Notes: generated from the sequence alone by a model not told the origin. 35,058 nucleotides of DNA from Propioniciclava sp. (GCF_029977985.1 NZ_JARKOT010000025.1:1-35058), one strand, 5' to 3'; positions 7,028-18,001 are shown, counted from the first letter of the stretch. Program-made: numbers and translations.

Positions 7028-8002
7028 GTGATCATCGCCGCCGCGGACGGATCGTCCCTCTCCAACCCCGGACCGACCGGCTGGGCCTGGTTCGTCGACG
7101 GGGACCGCTGGCGCGCCGGCGGGTGGAAACACGGCACCAACAACATGGGCGAACTCATGGCCGTCCTCGACCTGCTCGAGCAGACCGCCGACGCCGGCGA
7201 CGACCTGCTCGTTTACTGCGACTCGCAATACGTCATCAACGCGGTCACCCGATGGCTGCCCGGCTGGAAGCGCAAGGGCTGGAAGAAGGCCGACGGCAAG
7301 CCCGTCCTCAACGTCGAACTCCTCCAGGGCATCGACGCCGCCCTCGCAGGCCGGCGCGTCACGTTCGAATGGGTCAAGGGTCACGCCGGGCACGAACTCA
7401 ACGAAGCCGCCGATGCGCGTGCCCGCGCTGCGGCCACCGCCTTCCAGAGGGGCCTCCCCGTCGACGAGGGACCCGGCTTCGGCCCGGACGCCGCCGGTGC
7501 GGGCACGCGGGACGTGCGTCCCGGCGTGGTCCCCGAGCCGGACCTGCTGGACGTGGCCCTCGACTCGGCGAGCTCGGCCGACGCAGCGGACCCGACGGGT
7601 TCGGCGAGGCAGCCGGACTCGACAGGCTCGGCAGGCTCGAACCAGAAGATCTCGGCCGGAGAGGACGCCGAGCATGCGGTCGTCGCCCTCCAACGGGCGC
7701 TGCTCACCGACGAGGTACGGCGGGACCGGGACGCGTACGCCGCGCACCTGCACCCGCGGTTCGTCGAACACGACGCGAAGGGTCGCATCTCCGGGAAGGG
7801 CCGATTCCTGGCCACGCTTGCTCCCCTGCCCGACCCGACCCGGCTGGAGGTGGAGGGTGTGGACGAACTCGCCCCCTGGATCGTCCACGTGCGCTGGCGG
7901 GCTCGCAGCGCGGCGACCGTGACGCTGCGCTCGTCGATCTGGGTCAAGCACGACGACACGTGGCGCCTGCGGTTCGAACAGGCCACGCCCACGGCCCGTT
8001 GA
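7028..8002 (+). CDS. rnhA: RNase HI with C-terminal NTF2/SnoaL-like domain
   Basis: 324 residues, leaderless GTG start. Residues 1-140 are RNase HI: the four catalytic acids are Asp7 (AADGSS), Glu42 (NNMGELMA), Asp65 (YCDSQY) and Asp129 (NEAADARA), with the basic protrusion around WKRKGWKK (80-87) and the catalytic-loop region VKGHAGHE. It cuts RNA in RNA-DNA hybrids in the cytosol. A low-complexity Asp/Ala/Ser/Gly linker (about 143-213) joins it to residues 214-320, which resemble DUF4440/NTF2-like domains (an AVVALQRALLTDE helix, then HPRFVEHDAKGRI, then WRLRFEQ). A plain RNase HI is about 150 residues, so the extra domain doubles its size. The role of the extra domain is not known; it may bind a small ligand or mediate dimerisation. 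Confidence 0.85.
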   Translation: MIIAAADGSSLSNPGPTGWAWFVDGDRWRAGGWKHGTNNMGELMAVLDLLEQTADAGDDLLVYCDSQYVINAVTRWLPGWKRKGWKKADGKPVLNVELLQGIDAALAGRRVTFEWVKGHAGHELNEAADARARAAATAFQRGLPVDEGPGFGPDAAGAGTRDVRPGVVPEPDLLDVALDSASSADAADPTGSARQPDSTGSAGSNQKISAGEDAEHAVVALQRALLTDEVRRDRDAYAAHLHPRFVEHDAKGRISGKGRFLATLAPLPDPTRLEVEGVDELAPWIVHVRWRARSAATVTLRSSIWVKHDDTWRLRFEQATPTAR

Positions 8003-8082
8003 CCCTCCCCCATCACAGGTGCCCGAGGTCTTGCGCGGGGCGACGGCTGCTGGACACCCACCCACGGCGTCCGGCCCGACCC

Positions 8083-8088
8083 TAGGGT
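8083..8088 (+). promoter_or_regulatory. -10 box for citrate synthase
   Basis: TAGGGT, 7 nt before ATG 8096, supports a leaderless mRNA and the ATG start. The alternative GTG at 8087 would lie inside the -10 box. Confidence 0.65.
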
Positions 8089-8095
8089 GAACCCC

Positions 8096-9367
<1,272 letters not shown>

Positions 9368-9375
9368 CTGCGCGG

Positions 9376-9452
9376 TTTTCCACAGCCCTGTGGGTACAGA
9401 ATGTGGACAGATCCCGACTCCCCTGTGGACGCCGCAACGCCCCTGTGGACGA
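9376..9452. other. Cluster of DnaA-box-like sequences
   Basis: Within 77 bp downstream of citrate synthase are TTTTCCACA (9376-9384), TGTGGGTAC (9389-9397), TGTGGACAG (9402-9410), TGTGGACGC (9424-9432) and TGTGGACGA (9444-9452). All resemble the actinobacterial DnaA box TTGTCCACA or its complement TGTGGACAA. The last three are spaced 22 and 20 bp apart, about two helical turns, on the same face. No dnaA, dnaN or AT-rich unwinding region is seen, so this is not offered as the chromosomal origin. A DnaA-titration or regulatory site is more likely. Confidence 0.5.
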
Positions 9453-9460
9453 CACGCCCA

Positions 9461-9658
9461 ACCCCTTGCGGGGTGCTTGACCTGACCACTAGAAAAGGTC
9501 ATGTACCGCCCCGAGGAAGGGGTGGTGACGGGTGAAGGAACCAGCGTCCGTAGGCGGTCTGCAGACCGACCACCGTGGCCGGGTGACGTGGTCATGGGGA
9601 ACGCCCCGGTGCTCACCCCGGCTGGAATCGTCACGCCATCTCCAGCCAATCACGCTGC
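9461..9658 (+). other. Non-coding structured segment, candidate small RNA
   Basis: No convincing gene fits here. The segment opens with a short hairpin (ACCCC/GGGGT, 9461-9474) and a TTGACC box (9477-9482). It then contains hairpins around GCCCC/GGGGT (about 9508-9524), the 14-nt palindrome CGGTCTGCAGACCG, and a nested stem in which CCGGGTGA pairs with TCACCCCGG (one bulge) around GGGGAACGCCCC. It ends at a very strong terminator. A transcript of roughly 180 nt is possible. I could not match it to 6S RNA, RNase P RNA, SRP RNA, tmRNA or a known riboswitch by eye. Confidence 0.3.
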
Positions 9659-9687
9659 GGGCCCCCGTCGATGACCGACGGGGGCCC
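9659..9687 (+). terminator. Strong GC-rich hairpin
   Basis: A perfect 12-bp stem (9659-9670 and 9676-9687) with a 5-nt loop, 31 bp before the isocitrate dehydrogenase promoter. It could end citrate synthase readthrough or a small RNA from the segment just upstream. Confidence 0.75.
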
Positions 9688-9717
9688 CACGCGTCCCACC
9701 CCGGGGGCACGGGTCGC

Positions 9718-12003
<2,286 letters not shown>

Positions 12004-12007
12004 ACTC

Positions 12008-13195
12008 TCAGCCTCGCTCGAGACGCCGCCAGGCGAGTTCGGCGAGGAGGGCGGCCTGATCGGGCAGGACGCCGTCGTCGAACACAACCAGCGGCGAGTG
12101 GTTCCACGGGGCGGTCTGCCAGTCGCGGTCGCGCGGCGTGCAACCGAGGAAGACGAACGCACCCGGCACCTCGGCCAGGACGAAGCTGAAGTCCTCCGAA
12201 CCCATGAGGGGATCGGTCATGGCCAGGTAGCGGTCGGCGCCGAAGAGGTCGGCGACGGTGTCCGCCACGAAGGCGGCCTCGGCGTCGTCGTTGACCGTGA
12301 CCGGGTAGTGGCTCTCGAATCTGACGTCGGCGGTGCAGCCGTGAGCGGCGGCGATGCCCTCGCCGAGGCGCCTGGTCTCCGACACGAGGGTGTCGATGGC
12401 GTCCTGCGACAGGGTGCGAACGGTGGCGCTGAGCGACGCCTTCGGCGGGATCACGTTGACCGCCGTTCCCGCCTGGAGAACGGTCACCGTGAGAACGACC
12501 GGGTCGAACACCGAGAACCGGCGCGTCACCATGGCCTGGAGGGCGGTTCCGATCTCCAGCAGGGCGGGCACCGGGTCCAGCGACGTCTGGGGCTGGGAGC
12601 CGTGCCCGCCGCGTCCGTGCACCGTCACGTGAAGCTCGTTGGCGCTCGCCATGAGCGGGCCCGGCTTGCCCTGGAACACGCCGTCGGGGCCCGTGGCCAC
12701 GTGGACCCCGTAGGCTGCGACGACCCGGTCGCCGGCAGCGTCCAGGACACCCTCCTCGATCATGAGTTGCGCGCCGCCCTGACCCTCTTCGCCGGGCTGG
12801 AACATGAACACGACCGTGCCCGGCAGGTCGTCGCGGCGGGCGGCGAGGAGGCGGGCGGCACCGACGAGTCCCGCGACGTGGAGGTCGTGGCCGCACGCAT
12901 GCATGTTGCCGTTGGTGGCGGCGAAGGGCTCGCCCGATTCCTCCACCACCGGCAGCGCGTCCAGATCGCCGCGCAGCAGGACCGCCGGGCCGGGACGGCC
13001 GCCTCGCAACACGGCGACGACCGAGCTGCACGCCTCGCCGGTGGTGACCTCCAGGCCGAGACCGTCGAGGGCGGCCAATATGCGCGCCTGCGTTCGCGGG
13101 CACTCGAGCCCCGTCTCCGGGATCTGGTGCAGTTCGCGGCGCAGGGCGACGATCTCGGCGGCGATCCCGGCAGCCTCGGCGGTGAAGAGCGACAT
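12008..13195 (-). CDS. M20 family amidohydrolase/peptidase
   Basis: 395 residues. It belongs to the M20D group (hippurate hydrolase/IAA-amino acid hydrolase/N-acetyl-diaminopimelate deacetylase-like), which removes acyl groups from N-acylated amino acids using two metal ions. Metal-site motifs are HACGHD (99-104), GEEGQGG (135-141), GVHVATG (His165) and GSEDFSF near the C-terminus. The inserted dimerisation domain carries the conserved HGRGGHGSQP. There is no signal peptide, so it acts in the cytosol. The start is supported by TAGGGT 6 nt upstream (leaderless). The physiological substrate cannot be told from sequence. It converges with isocitrate dehydrogenase and diverges from the DUF1905-like gene. 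Confidence 0.9.
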   Translation of the reverse strand: MSLFTAEAAGIAAEIVALRRELHQIPETGLECPRTQARILAALDGLGLEVTTGEACSSVVAVLRGGRPGPAVLLRGDLDALPVVEESGEPFAATNGNMHACGHDLHVAGLVGAARLLAARRDDLPGTVVFMFQPGEEGQGGAQLMIEEGVLDAAGDRVVAAYGVHVATGPDGVFQGKPGPLMASANELHVTVHGRGGHGSQPQTSLDPVPALLEIGTALQAMVTRRFSVFDPVVLTVTVLQAGTAVNVIPPKASLSATVRTLSQDAIDTLVSETRRLGEGIAAAHGCTADVRFESHYPVTVNDDAEAAFVADTVADLFGADRYLAMTDPLMGSEDFSFVLAEVPGAFVFLGCTPRDRDWQTAPWNHSPLVVFDDGVLPDQAALLAELAWRRLERG

Positions 13196-13201
13196 GTCTC
13201 C

Positions 13202-13236
13202 ACCCTAACCGTGTCCTCTCACGCCGCCCGTAAGCT
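13202..13236. promoter_or_regulatory. Back-to-back leaderless promoters
   Basis: The divergent starts are only 48 bp apart. On the minus strand TAGGGT (complement of 13202-13207) lies 6 nt before ATG 13195. On the plus strand TAAGCT (13231-13236) lies 7 nt before ATG 13244. The two polymerases must use overlapping DNA, so the promoters probably exclude each other. Confidence 0.6.
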
Positions 13237-13243
13237 GTCGGTC

Positions 13244-13552
13244 ATGGCTGGGCCGGCTTTCTCGTTCACCGCGCCGCTGTTCCGGTGGGAGCAACGGCCC
13301 GCGTTCCGCATGGTCACGGTGCCCCGAGACCTCGCCGATCACCTGCACCTCGCCGGCGGGCCGCCGCGTGGGTTCGGCTCGATCCGTGTGGACGCCCGCA
13401 TCGGCGCGACCGTCTGGCGCACGCCGATCTTCCCGATCGGCGACGGGGCGTTCGTGCTGCCGGTGAAACGGTCGGTCCGCACGACGGAACGCCTCGCCGG
13501 CGGCGACCTCGTGTCGGTCGACCTCTGGCCCGTCGACGGCCCCGACGCATGA
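13244..13552 (+). CDS. DUF1905-like small protein
   Basis: 102 residues, leaderless ATG. FSFTAPLFRWEQRPAFRMVTVP, then GFGSIRVDARIGATVWRTPIFP, then FVLPVKRSVRTTERLAGGD and VSVDLWPVD match the compact beta-barrel pattern of DUF1905, which is usually found alone or beside YdeI-type proteins. No catalytic residues are evident and the function is unknown. Its TGA overlaps the ATG of the next gene (ATGA, 13549-13552), so both are expressed together. Confidence 0.75.
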   Translation: MAGPAFSFTAPLFRWEQRPAFRMVTVPRDLADHLHLAGGPPRGFGSIRVDARIGATVWRTPIFPIGDGAFVLPVKRSVRTTERLAGGDLVSVDLWPVDGPDA

Positions 13553-13908
13553 GGCTCCTCGTCATCGACGCCGCCAACGTCGTCGGCTCCGTGCCCGACG
13601 GCTGGTGGCGCGACCGGCCGGGTGCCGCCCGGCGGCTCGTCGAGCAGTTGGACGCCACCGCCCTCGGTCACGACGAGGTGCTCGTGGTCCTCGAGGGGCA
13701 GGCACGCGCGGCCATGCCCGAAGGGGCGGCGTGCGGGATCCGGGTCGTCCACGCTCCCGCCTCCGGCGACGACACCATCGCGGCGCAGTGTGCCGCGGCG
13801 GCGGCGTCCGGCCACACGGTCACGCTCGCGACGGCCGACCGAGGGCTCATCGCACGCGTGGCCGGCCACGGGGTGACGGTCGTCGGGCCCCGCACGGTGC
13901 GAGACTAG
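13549..13908 (+). CDS. NYN/PIN-like domain protein
   Basis: 119 residues. It opens with a beta strand and acidic motif, MRLLVIDAANVVGSVPDGWWRD (Asp7, Asn10), then has Glu49 (VVLEGQ), SGDDTIA (Asp74, Asp75) and TADRGL (Asp97). Acidic residues at strand ends in this order are the metal-binding pattern of NYN/PIN-fold nucleases, so an RNA-cleaving or RNA-binding role is plausible. Similar actinobacterial proteins are often labelled NTP pyrophosphohydrolase or RNA-binding, without firm support. It is coupled to the DUF1905-like gene by a 4-bp overlap. Its TAG stop is inside the next gene's -10 box. Confidence 0.7.
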   Translation: MRLLVIDAANVVGSVPDGWWRDRPGAARRLVEQLDATALGHDEVLVVLEGQARAAMPEGAACGIRVVHAPASGDDTIAAQCAAAAASGHTVTLATADRGLIARVAGHGVTVVGPRTVRD

Positions 13909-13911
13909 GCT
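13906..13911 (+). promoter_or_regulatory. -10 box for the patatin-like gene, overlapping a stop codon
   Basis: TAGGCT, 7 nt before GTG 13919. The first three bases are the stop codon of the NYN-like gene. Confidence 0.6.
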
Positions 13912-13918
13912 GCTGAGG

Positions 13919-14851
13919 GTGAGTACTGCCCCCTCCGCCGACGAACCGCTCCGAGCCAACGTCTCCGACGGCGCCCTCATCTTCGAGGGCGGCGCCATGC
14001 GCGCCGCCTACACGGCGGGCGTCGTGGTGAAACTCATCGAGCACGGCATCGTCTTCCCCTTCGTCGCGGGCATCTCGGCCGGCGCCACGAACACGCTCAA
14101 CTACGTCAGCTCGGACGCGTGGCGGGCGCGGGCGTCCTTCATCGACCTGGCGTCCGACCCCAACTTCGGCAACTGGCGCACCTTCGTGCAGGGCAAGGGT
14201 CTGTTCCACTCCGACTACATCTACCGCCAGACCTCCGGCCCCGACGGCCTGTTGCCCTTCGACATGGACGCCTTCACCCGCCACCCCGCCGAGGTCGCGC
14301 TGCAGGCGCTGCGCTGCTCCGACGGCGCCACCGTCACGTGGCACCGCGCCGACATGCCGACGCTCGACGCGATCCTGCCGCGCGTGCAGGCATCGTCGAC
14401 GATGCCGGTCGTCATGCCGCCCGTCGAACTCGACGGCGAGTTCTACGTCGACGGCGCCCTCGGCATGTCCGGCGGCATCGCCCTGGACGCCGCTCGTGCG
14501 GCAGGCTACTCGAAGTTCTTCGTGGTGCTCACCCAGGAGCGGGAATTCACGAAGAAGCCGCTGCCTGCACCGTGGTTCTACCGGCGCCACTTCCGCCGCT
14601 GGCCAGCCGTCGCGGACGCCCTCCTCACCCGCTGGATGCGCTACAACGCGACCCGCGAGGAGCTGTTCGCGCTCGAGGCGTCCGGCGACGCCTACCTGTT
14701 CATCCCCGAGACCATGCCGGTGGGCAACGGCGAGCGCGACGTCGCGAAGTTGACGCAGGCCCACGCCCTCGGCCTGGCGCAGGCCGAACACGAGGTACCC
14801 GCGTGGCGGGACTTTCTGGGCCTCGCCGGAGAGGGATCCGCCAACGAGTGA
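13919..14851 (+). CDS. Patatin-like phospholipase/esterase
   Basis: 310 residues, leaderless GTG start. It has the patatin fold signatures in order: the oxyanion-hole motif FEGGAMRAAYTAGV (22-35), the nucleophile elbow GISAG with Ser53, and the catalytic Asp178 in VDGALG, giving a Ser-Asp dyad. Closest in style to the YjjU-type bacterial patatins (ALIFEGGAMRAAYTAGVV). It probably hydrolyses acyl esters of lipids at the cytoplasmic side; no signal peptide is present. It has its own promoter and is followed by a 17-bp terminator hairpin, so it appears monocistronic. Substrate unknown. Confidence 0.9.
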   Translation: MSTAPSADEPLRANVSDGALIFEGGAMRAAYTAGVVVKLIEHGIVFPFVAGISAGATNTLNYVSSDAWRARASFIDLASDPNFGNWRTFVQGKGLFHSDYIYRQTSGPDGLLPFDMDAFTRHPAEVALQALRCSDGATVTWHRADMPTLDAILPRVQASSTMPVVMPPVELDGEFYVDGALGMSGGIALDAARAAGYSKFFVVLTQEREFTKKPLPAPWFYRRHFRRWPAVADALLTRWMRYNATREELFALEASGDAYLFIPETMPVGNGERDVAKLTQAHALGLAQAEHEVPAWRDFLGLAGEGSANE

Positions 14852-14857
14852 GGCGGC

Positions 14858-14903
14858 TCATTCTCGGATCCGGGTGTGAGTTCAAGCCCGGATCCGAGAA
14901 TGA
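14858..14903 (+). terminator. Strong hairpin terminator
   Basis: A perfect 17-bp stem (14858-14874 and 14887-14903) with a 12-nt loop, 6 bp after the patatin-like gene's stop. Confidence 0.85.
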
Positions 14904-14957
14904 AACGGACGCCGCGCGTGCCGGTGGACGGCCCGGCCCCACCCCGGGGCCGGTCGT

Positions 14958-14963
14958 TAGGGT
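14958..14963 (+). promoter_or_regulatory. -10 box for the AGCS symporter
   Basis: TAGGGT, 6 nt before GTG 14970; predicted leaderless mRNA. Confidence 0.65.
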
Positions 14964-14969
14964 TTCGGG

Positions 14970-16388
14970 GTGGATGCCTTCTTCGCCGCCCTCAACGACT
15001 TCAACGGCACCGTCTACCTGTACGGGCTCGTCGGGCTCCTCATCGCGGTCGGCCTCTGGCTGACCCTCGCAACCCGCGGCGTCCAGGTGCGGCAGTTCGG
15101 GGCGATGGTGCGATCCCTGACGCGATCGCGGACGGGCGCCGACGGGGGCATCTCATCGTTCCAGGCGTTCGCCATCGGCATGGCGACCCGGATCGGGATC
15201 GGCAACATCACCGGCGTCGCGCTCGCGTTGATCCTCGGCGGGCCGGGCGCCGTTTTCTGGATGTGGATCGTCGCCGCGGTCGGCATGGCCACGGGGTTCG
15301 CCGAGGCGACGCTGGCGCAGCTGTTCAAGGAACCCGCCGGCGACGGCACCTACCGGGGCGGGCCGGCCTACTACGTGAGCGTCGGGCTGCGGTCGCGCCT
15401 GTGGGGCGGGCTGTTCGCCGTGCTGCTGGTGTTCGCGATGGCCGTGGCGATGCCGATGGTCCAGTCCAACACCATCGCCGTGGCACTCGCGGACGCCGAG
15501 GGCGTCCCCACGACGGTGGCCGCGGTCGTGCTGGCCGGTCTCACCGCCGTGGTGGTGTTCGGCGGGGTGCGCGGCGTGGCGAGGGCGGCGGAGTTGATCA
15601 CACCCGCCATGGCGTTCGGATACCTGCTCATCGCCGTCGCCGTCGTGGCCACGAACCTGCCGAGCGTGCCCGGGTTCCTCGCCGACATCGTCGCGGGCGC
15701 CTTCGGGCTGCGGGAGGGGCTCGCGGGCGTGGGCGGCGGCGTCACGGCGGCGCTGCTCAACGGCGCCCAGCGCGGCCTCTTCAGCAACGAGGCGGGCATG
15801 GGAACCGCACCCAACGGTGCGGCCACGGCCACGGTGGACCATCCGGTGCAGCAGGGGCTGGTCCAGTCGCTCGGCGTCTTCATCGACACGGTGCTCATCT
15901 GCACGTCGACGGCCTTCATCATCCTGTCGACGGGCAGCGCGGTCTACACCCCGGGGGTCACGGCCCGCGAGCAGGCGGCGTCCCTCACGACCACGGCGGT
16001 GACGCATCAGCTGGGGGCCTGGGCGACTTGGCCGATGCTGGTGATGGTCTTCTTCTTCGGCTTCAGTTCTATTCTGGGCGCGTACGCGTATGCCCAGGTC
16101 AATCTCGCGTTCCTGCGCTGCCCGGATTGGTCGCGGCACCTGCTCGCCGGCGTCACCGTGGCCACCACCGGCATCGGCGCCGTGCTGGCGCTGCCCCACG
16201 TGTGGATCCTCATGGACACCGCCATGGCCCTCATCACCGTCGTCAACCTGGCCGGGCTGGTCGCCCTCACCGGCTGGGTGCGTGCGGCCCTGCGTGACTA
16301 CGAGGCCCAAGCCGGACGCCCCCCGTCGCTCAGCGCGGACGCCATGCCGGACGCCGCTGCCCTGTCGGCCTGGGGTCCTCGGCGGTGA
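14970..16388 (+). CDS. Alanine/glycine:cation symporter (AGCS) family protein
   Basis: 472 residues with about ten to eleven membrane helices. Family hallmarks are MATRIGIGNITGVALAL (72-88), GPGAVFWMW, FKEPAGDGTYRGGPAYY (cytosolic loop) and NGAQRGLFSNEAGMGTAPN (about 265-283), the last being the AGCS signature between helices. It imports alanine, glycine or a related small amino acid together with Na+ or H+. GTG 14970 is chosen because the -10 box lies 6 nt upstream. It is preceded by a strong terminator, so it is transcribed separately from the patatin-like gene. The exact substrate cannot be predicted. Confidence 0.93.
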   Translation: MDAFFAALNDFNGTVYLYGLVGLLIAVGLWLTLATRGVQVRQFGAMVRSLTRSRTGADGGISSFQAFAIGMATRIGIGNITGVALALILGGPGAVFWMWIVAAVGMATGFAEATLAQLFKEPAGDGTYRGGPAYYVSVGLRSRLWGGLFAVLLVFAMAVAMPMVQSNTIAVALADAEGVPTTVAAVVLAGLTAVVVFGGVRGVARAAELITPAMAFGYLLIAVAVVATNLPSVPGFLADIVAGAFGLREGLAGVGGGVTAALLNGAQRGLFSNEAGMGTAPNGAATATVDHPVQQGLVQSLGVFIDTVLICTSTAFIILSTGSAVYTPGVTAREQAASLTTTAVTHQLGAWATWPMLVMVFFFGFSSILGAYAYAQVNLAFLRCPDWSRHLLAGVTVATTGIGAVLALPHVWILMDTAMALITVVNLAGLVALTGWVRAALRDYEAQAGRPPSLSADAMPDAAALSAWGPRR

Positions 16389-16467
16389 AGTCCGGGGCTC
16401 TCCGCGGCGAAGGTCGGCGTTCTCGGCGGACACCGCTGGGGCCCTCGGCGGAGAAGGTCGCTAGGGT
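16376..16467 (+). repeat. Four degenerate 22-24-nt tandem copies ending in a promoter
   Basis: The end of the symporter gene and the gap after it read as four diverged copies of a CTCGGCGGnGAAGGTCGGnG-like unit. The last copy ends in TAGGGT (16462-16467), the -10 box 6 nt before ATG 16474 of the cation transporter. Confidence 0.5.
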
Positions 16468-16473
16468 GCGGGC

Positions 16474-17097
16474 ATGACCGGCACCACCGACCGGCCGCGC
16501 GCCCTGCAGCGGGCCGTGCTGATCGTCGCCCTGCTCAACCTGGCCTACTTCTTCGTCGAGGTGGGCGTCGCGGTCGGGATCGGGTCGGTGTCGCTGCTCG
16601 CCGACTCGGTCGACTTCCTCGAGGACACGGCCGTCAATCTGCTCATCTTCGTCGCCCTCGGCTTCACCCTGCGGTGGCGCGCGGTGATGGGCAAGGTGAT
16701 GGCGGTCATCATCTGCGTGCCCGCGCTCGCCGCCGCCGTGGGGGTGTTCGCCAAGGCCCTCGCCCCCGAGCCGCCCGACCCGGTGCAACTCGCCATCACC
16801 GCAGGCGGCGCCATGGTGGTCAACCTCGGGTGCGCCCTCATCCTCGCCCGGTTCCGGCACGCGGGCGGGTCGATGTCGACAGCAGCGTTCCTGGCCGCCC
16901 GCAACGATGTGCTGGTCAACGCAGCGATCATCGCGATGGGCGCGCTGACGTGGTTCACCCGCAGCGGCTGGCCCGACATCGTGCTCGGCGCGATCATCGT
17001 CGTCCTCAACGTGTCGGCGGCCAAGGAAGTGTGGGAGGTGGCCGAGGAGGAGAACCTGGCCGCCAAGGCGCTCGCGGGCGACCTGGACGACGACTGA
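16474..17097 (+). CDS. Cation diffusion facilitator-like transporter, short form
   Basis: 207 residues, leaderless ATG. About six membrane helices, with the helix-2 metal motif LLADSVDFLED (Asp47 and Asp51 at the two ligand positions) and a helix-5 motif AARNDVLVN (Asp145; the partner position four residues earlier is Ala, not His). CDF proteins export divalent metals such as Zn, Fe or Mn in exchange for protons. This protein ends with a short acidic tail and lacks the cytosolic C-terminal domain of most CDFs (about 300 residues). The incomplete metal site and short length mean the substrate and even metal transport are uncertain. Confidence 0.75.
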   Translation: MTGTTDRPRALQRAVLIVALLNLAYFFVEVGVAVGIGSVSLLADSVDFLEDTAVNLLIFVALGFTLRWRAVMGKVMAVIICVPALAAAVGVFAKALAPEPPDPVQLAITAGGAMVVNLGCALILARFRHAGGSMSTAAFLAARNDVLVNAAIIAMGALTWFTRSGWPDIVLGAIIVVLNVSAAKEVWEVAEEENLAAKALAGDLDDD

Positions 17098-17118
17098 TCC
17101 ACCCACCTAACCACGGGA

Positions 17119-17174
17119 TTGACACCGACGCTGACCAGCGTGGTAACTTCCGGTTACCTAACGCTCTGGAGAGG
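17119..17174 (+). promoter_or_regulatory. Promoter and operator-like inverted repeat of the osmoprotectant operon
   Basis: TTGACA (17119-17124) is the best -35 box in the window; TAACTT (17144-17149) is the likely -10 (19-bp spacer). Across the -10 and start region lies GGTAAC-TTCCG-GTTACC (17142-17158), a perfect 6-5-6 inverted repeat placed to act as an operator. A GGAGAGG ribosome-binding site (17168-17174) precedes GTG 17180. Confidence 0.6.
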
Positions 17175-17179
17175 CCCCC

Positions 17180-18001
17180 GTGATCGAGCTGACCGGCGTC
17201 ACCAAGCAGTACCCCGACGGCACCGTCGCGGTCGAGGAATTCTCGGCCCAGTTCCCGCCTCACCGGACCACCGTCCTGCTCGGCTCGTCGGGCTGCGGCA
17301 AGACCACCATCCTGCGCATGGTCAACCGCATGGTCGACGCCACCCGCGGCACCATCACCATCGACGGGGAGGACATCGCCCGCCGCGACGTCGTCGCCTT
17401 GCGTCGGAGCATCGGCTACGTCATGCAGAATGCGGGGCTCCTCCCCCACCGGCGCGTCATCGACAACATCGCCACCGTGCCGCTCCTCAACAAGGTGCCC
17501 AAGCCCGAGGCGCACGCACGCGCCGAAGCGCTGATGGACCTCGTGGGCCTCGACCGCTCCCTCGCCCGCCGTTACCCGCACCAGCTGTCGGGCGGTCAGC
17601 AGCAGCGTGTCGGCGTCGCCCGCGGGCTCGCCGCAGATCCGAACATCCTCCTCATGGACGAGCCGTTCGGCGCCGTCGACCCCCTCGTCCGGCGCGACCT
17701 CCAGGCCGAACTGCTCCGCATCCAGTCCACCCTCGGCAAGACCATCGTCTTCGTCACCCACGACGTCGACGAAGCCTTCACCCTCGGGGACCAGATCATC
17801 ATCCTCGCCGACCGCGGCCGGATCGCCCAGCGGGGCACCGCCGCCGAGATCCTCGCCCACCCCGCCAACGACTTCGTGGCCGGGTTCGTCGGCCTCAACC
17901 GGGGCGACCGCACCCTCCACCCCGCACCCGACGGCAGCGGCGTCCTGACCGACGCACACGGCCGGGCCGTCGGCGTCCTCGCACCCGGGAGCACCCCGTG
18001 A
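17180..18001 (+). CDS. Osmoprotectant (glycine betaine/choline-type) ABC transporter ATPase
   Basis: 273 residues. Walker A is GSSGCGKT (35-42), the signature is LSGGQQQR (about 135-142), Walker B is ILLMDEPFGAVDP and the switch His is in FVTHDVDEA. The sequence MVNRMVDATRGTITIDGEDIA is typical of OpuCA/ProV-type ATPases, which energise uptake of glycine betaine, choline or carnitine. OpuCA and ProV usually carry tandem CBS domains after the ATPase core that sense ionic strength. Here only about 35 residues follow the core, so the CBS pair is missing and osmotic gating by this route is unlikely. It is the first gene of a seven-gene operon; its TGA overlaps the next GTG. Confidence 0.9.
   Translation: MIELTGVTKQYPDGTVAVEEFSAQFPPHRTTVLLGSSGCGKTTILRMVNRMVDATRGTITIDGEDIARRDVVALRRSIGYVMQNAGLLPHRRVIDNIATVPLLNKVPKPEAHARAEALMDLVGLDRSLARRYPHQLSGGQQQRVGVARGLAADPNILLMDEPFGAVDPLVRRDLQAELLRIQSTLGKTIVFVTHDVDEAFTLGDQIIILADRGRIAQRGTAAEILAHPANDFVAGFVGLNRGDRTLHPAPDGSGVLTDAHGRAVGVLAPGSTP

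Noticed and set aside
8087-8095. GTG 8087 as the citrate synthase start
   Set aside because: It lies inside the TAGGGT -10 box; ATG 8096 fits the leaderless pattern.
9376-9452. Chromosomal replication origin
   Set aside because: No dnaA/dnaN neighbours and no AT-rich unwinding segment; only the box cluster is supported.
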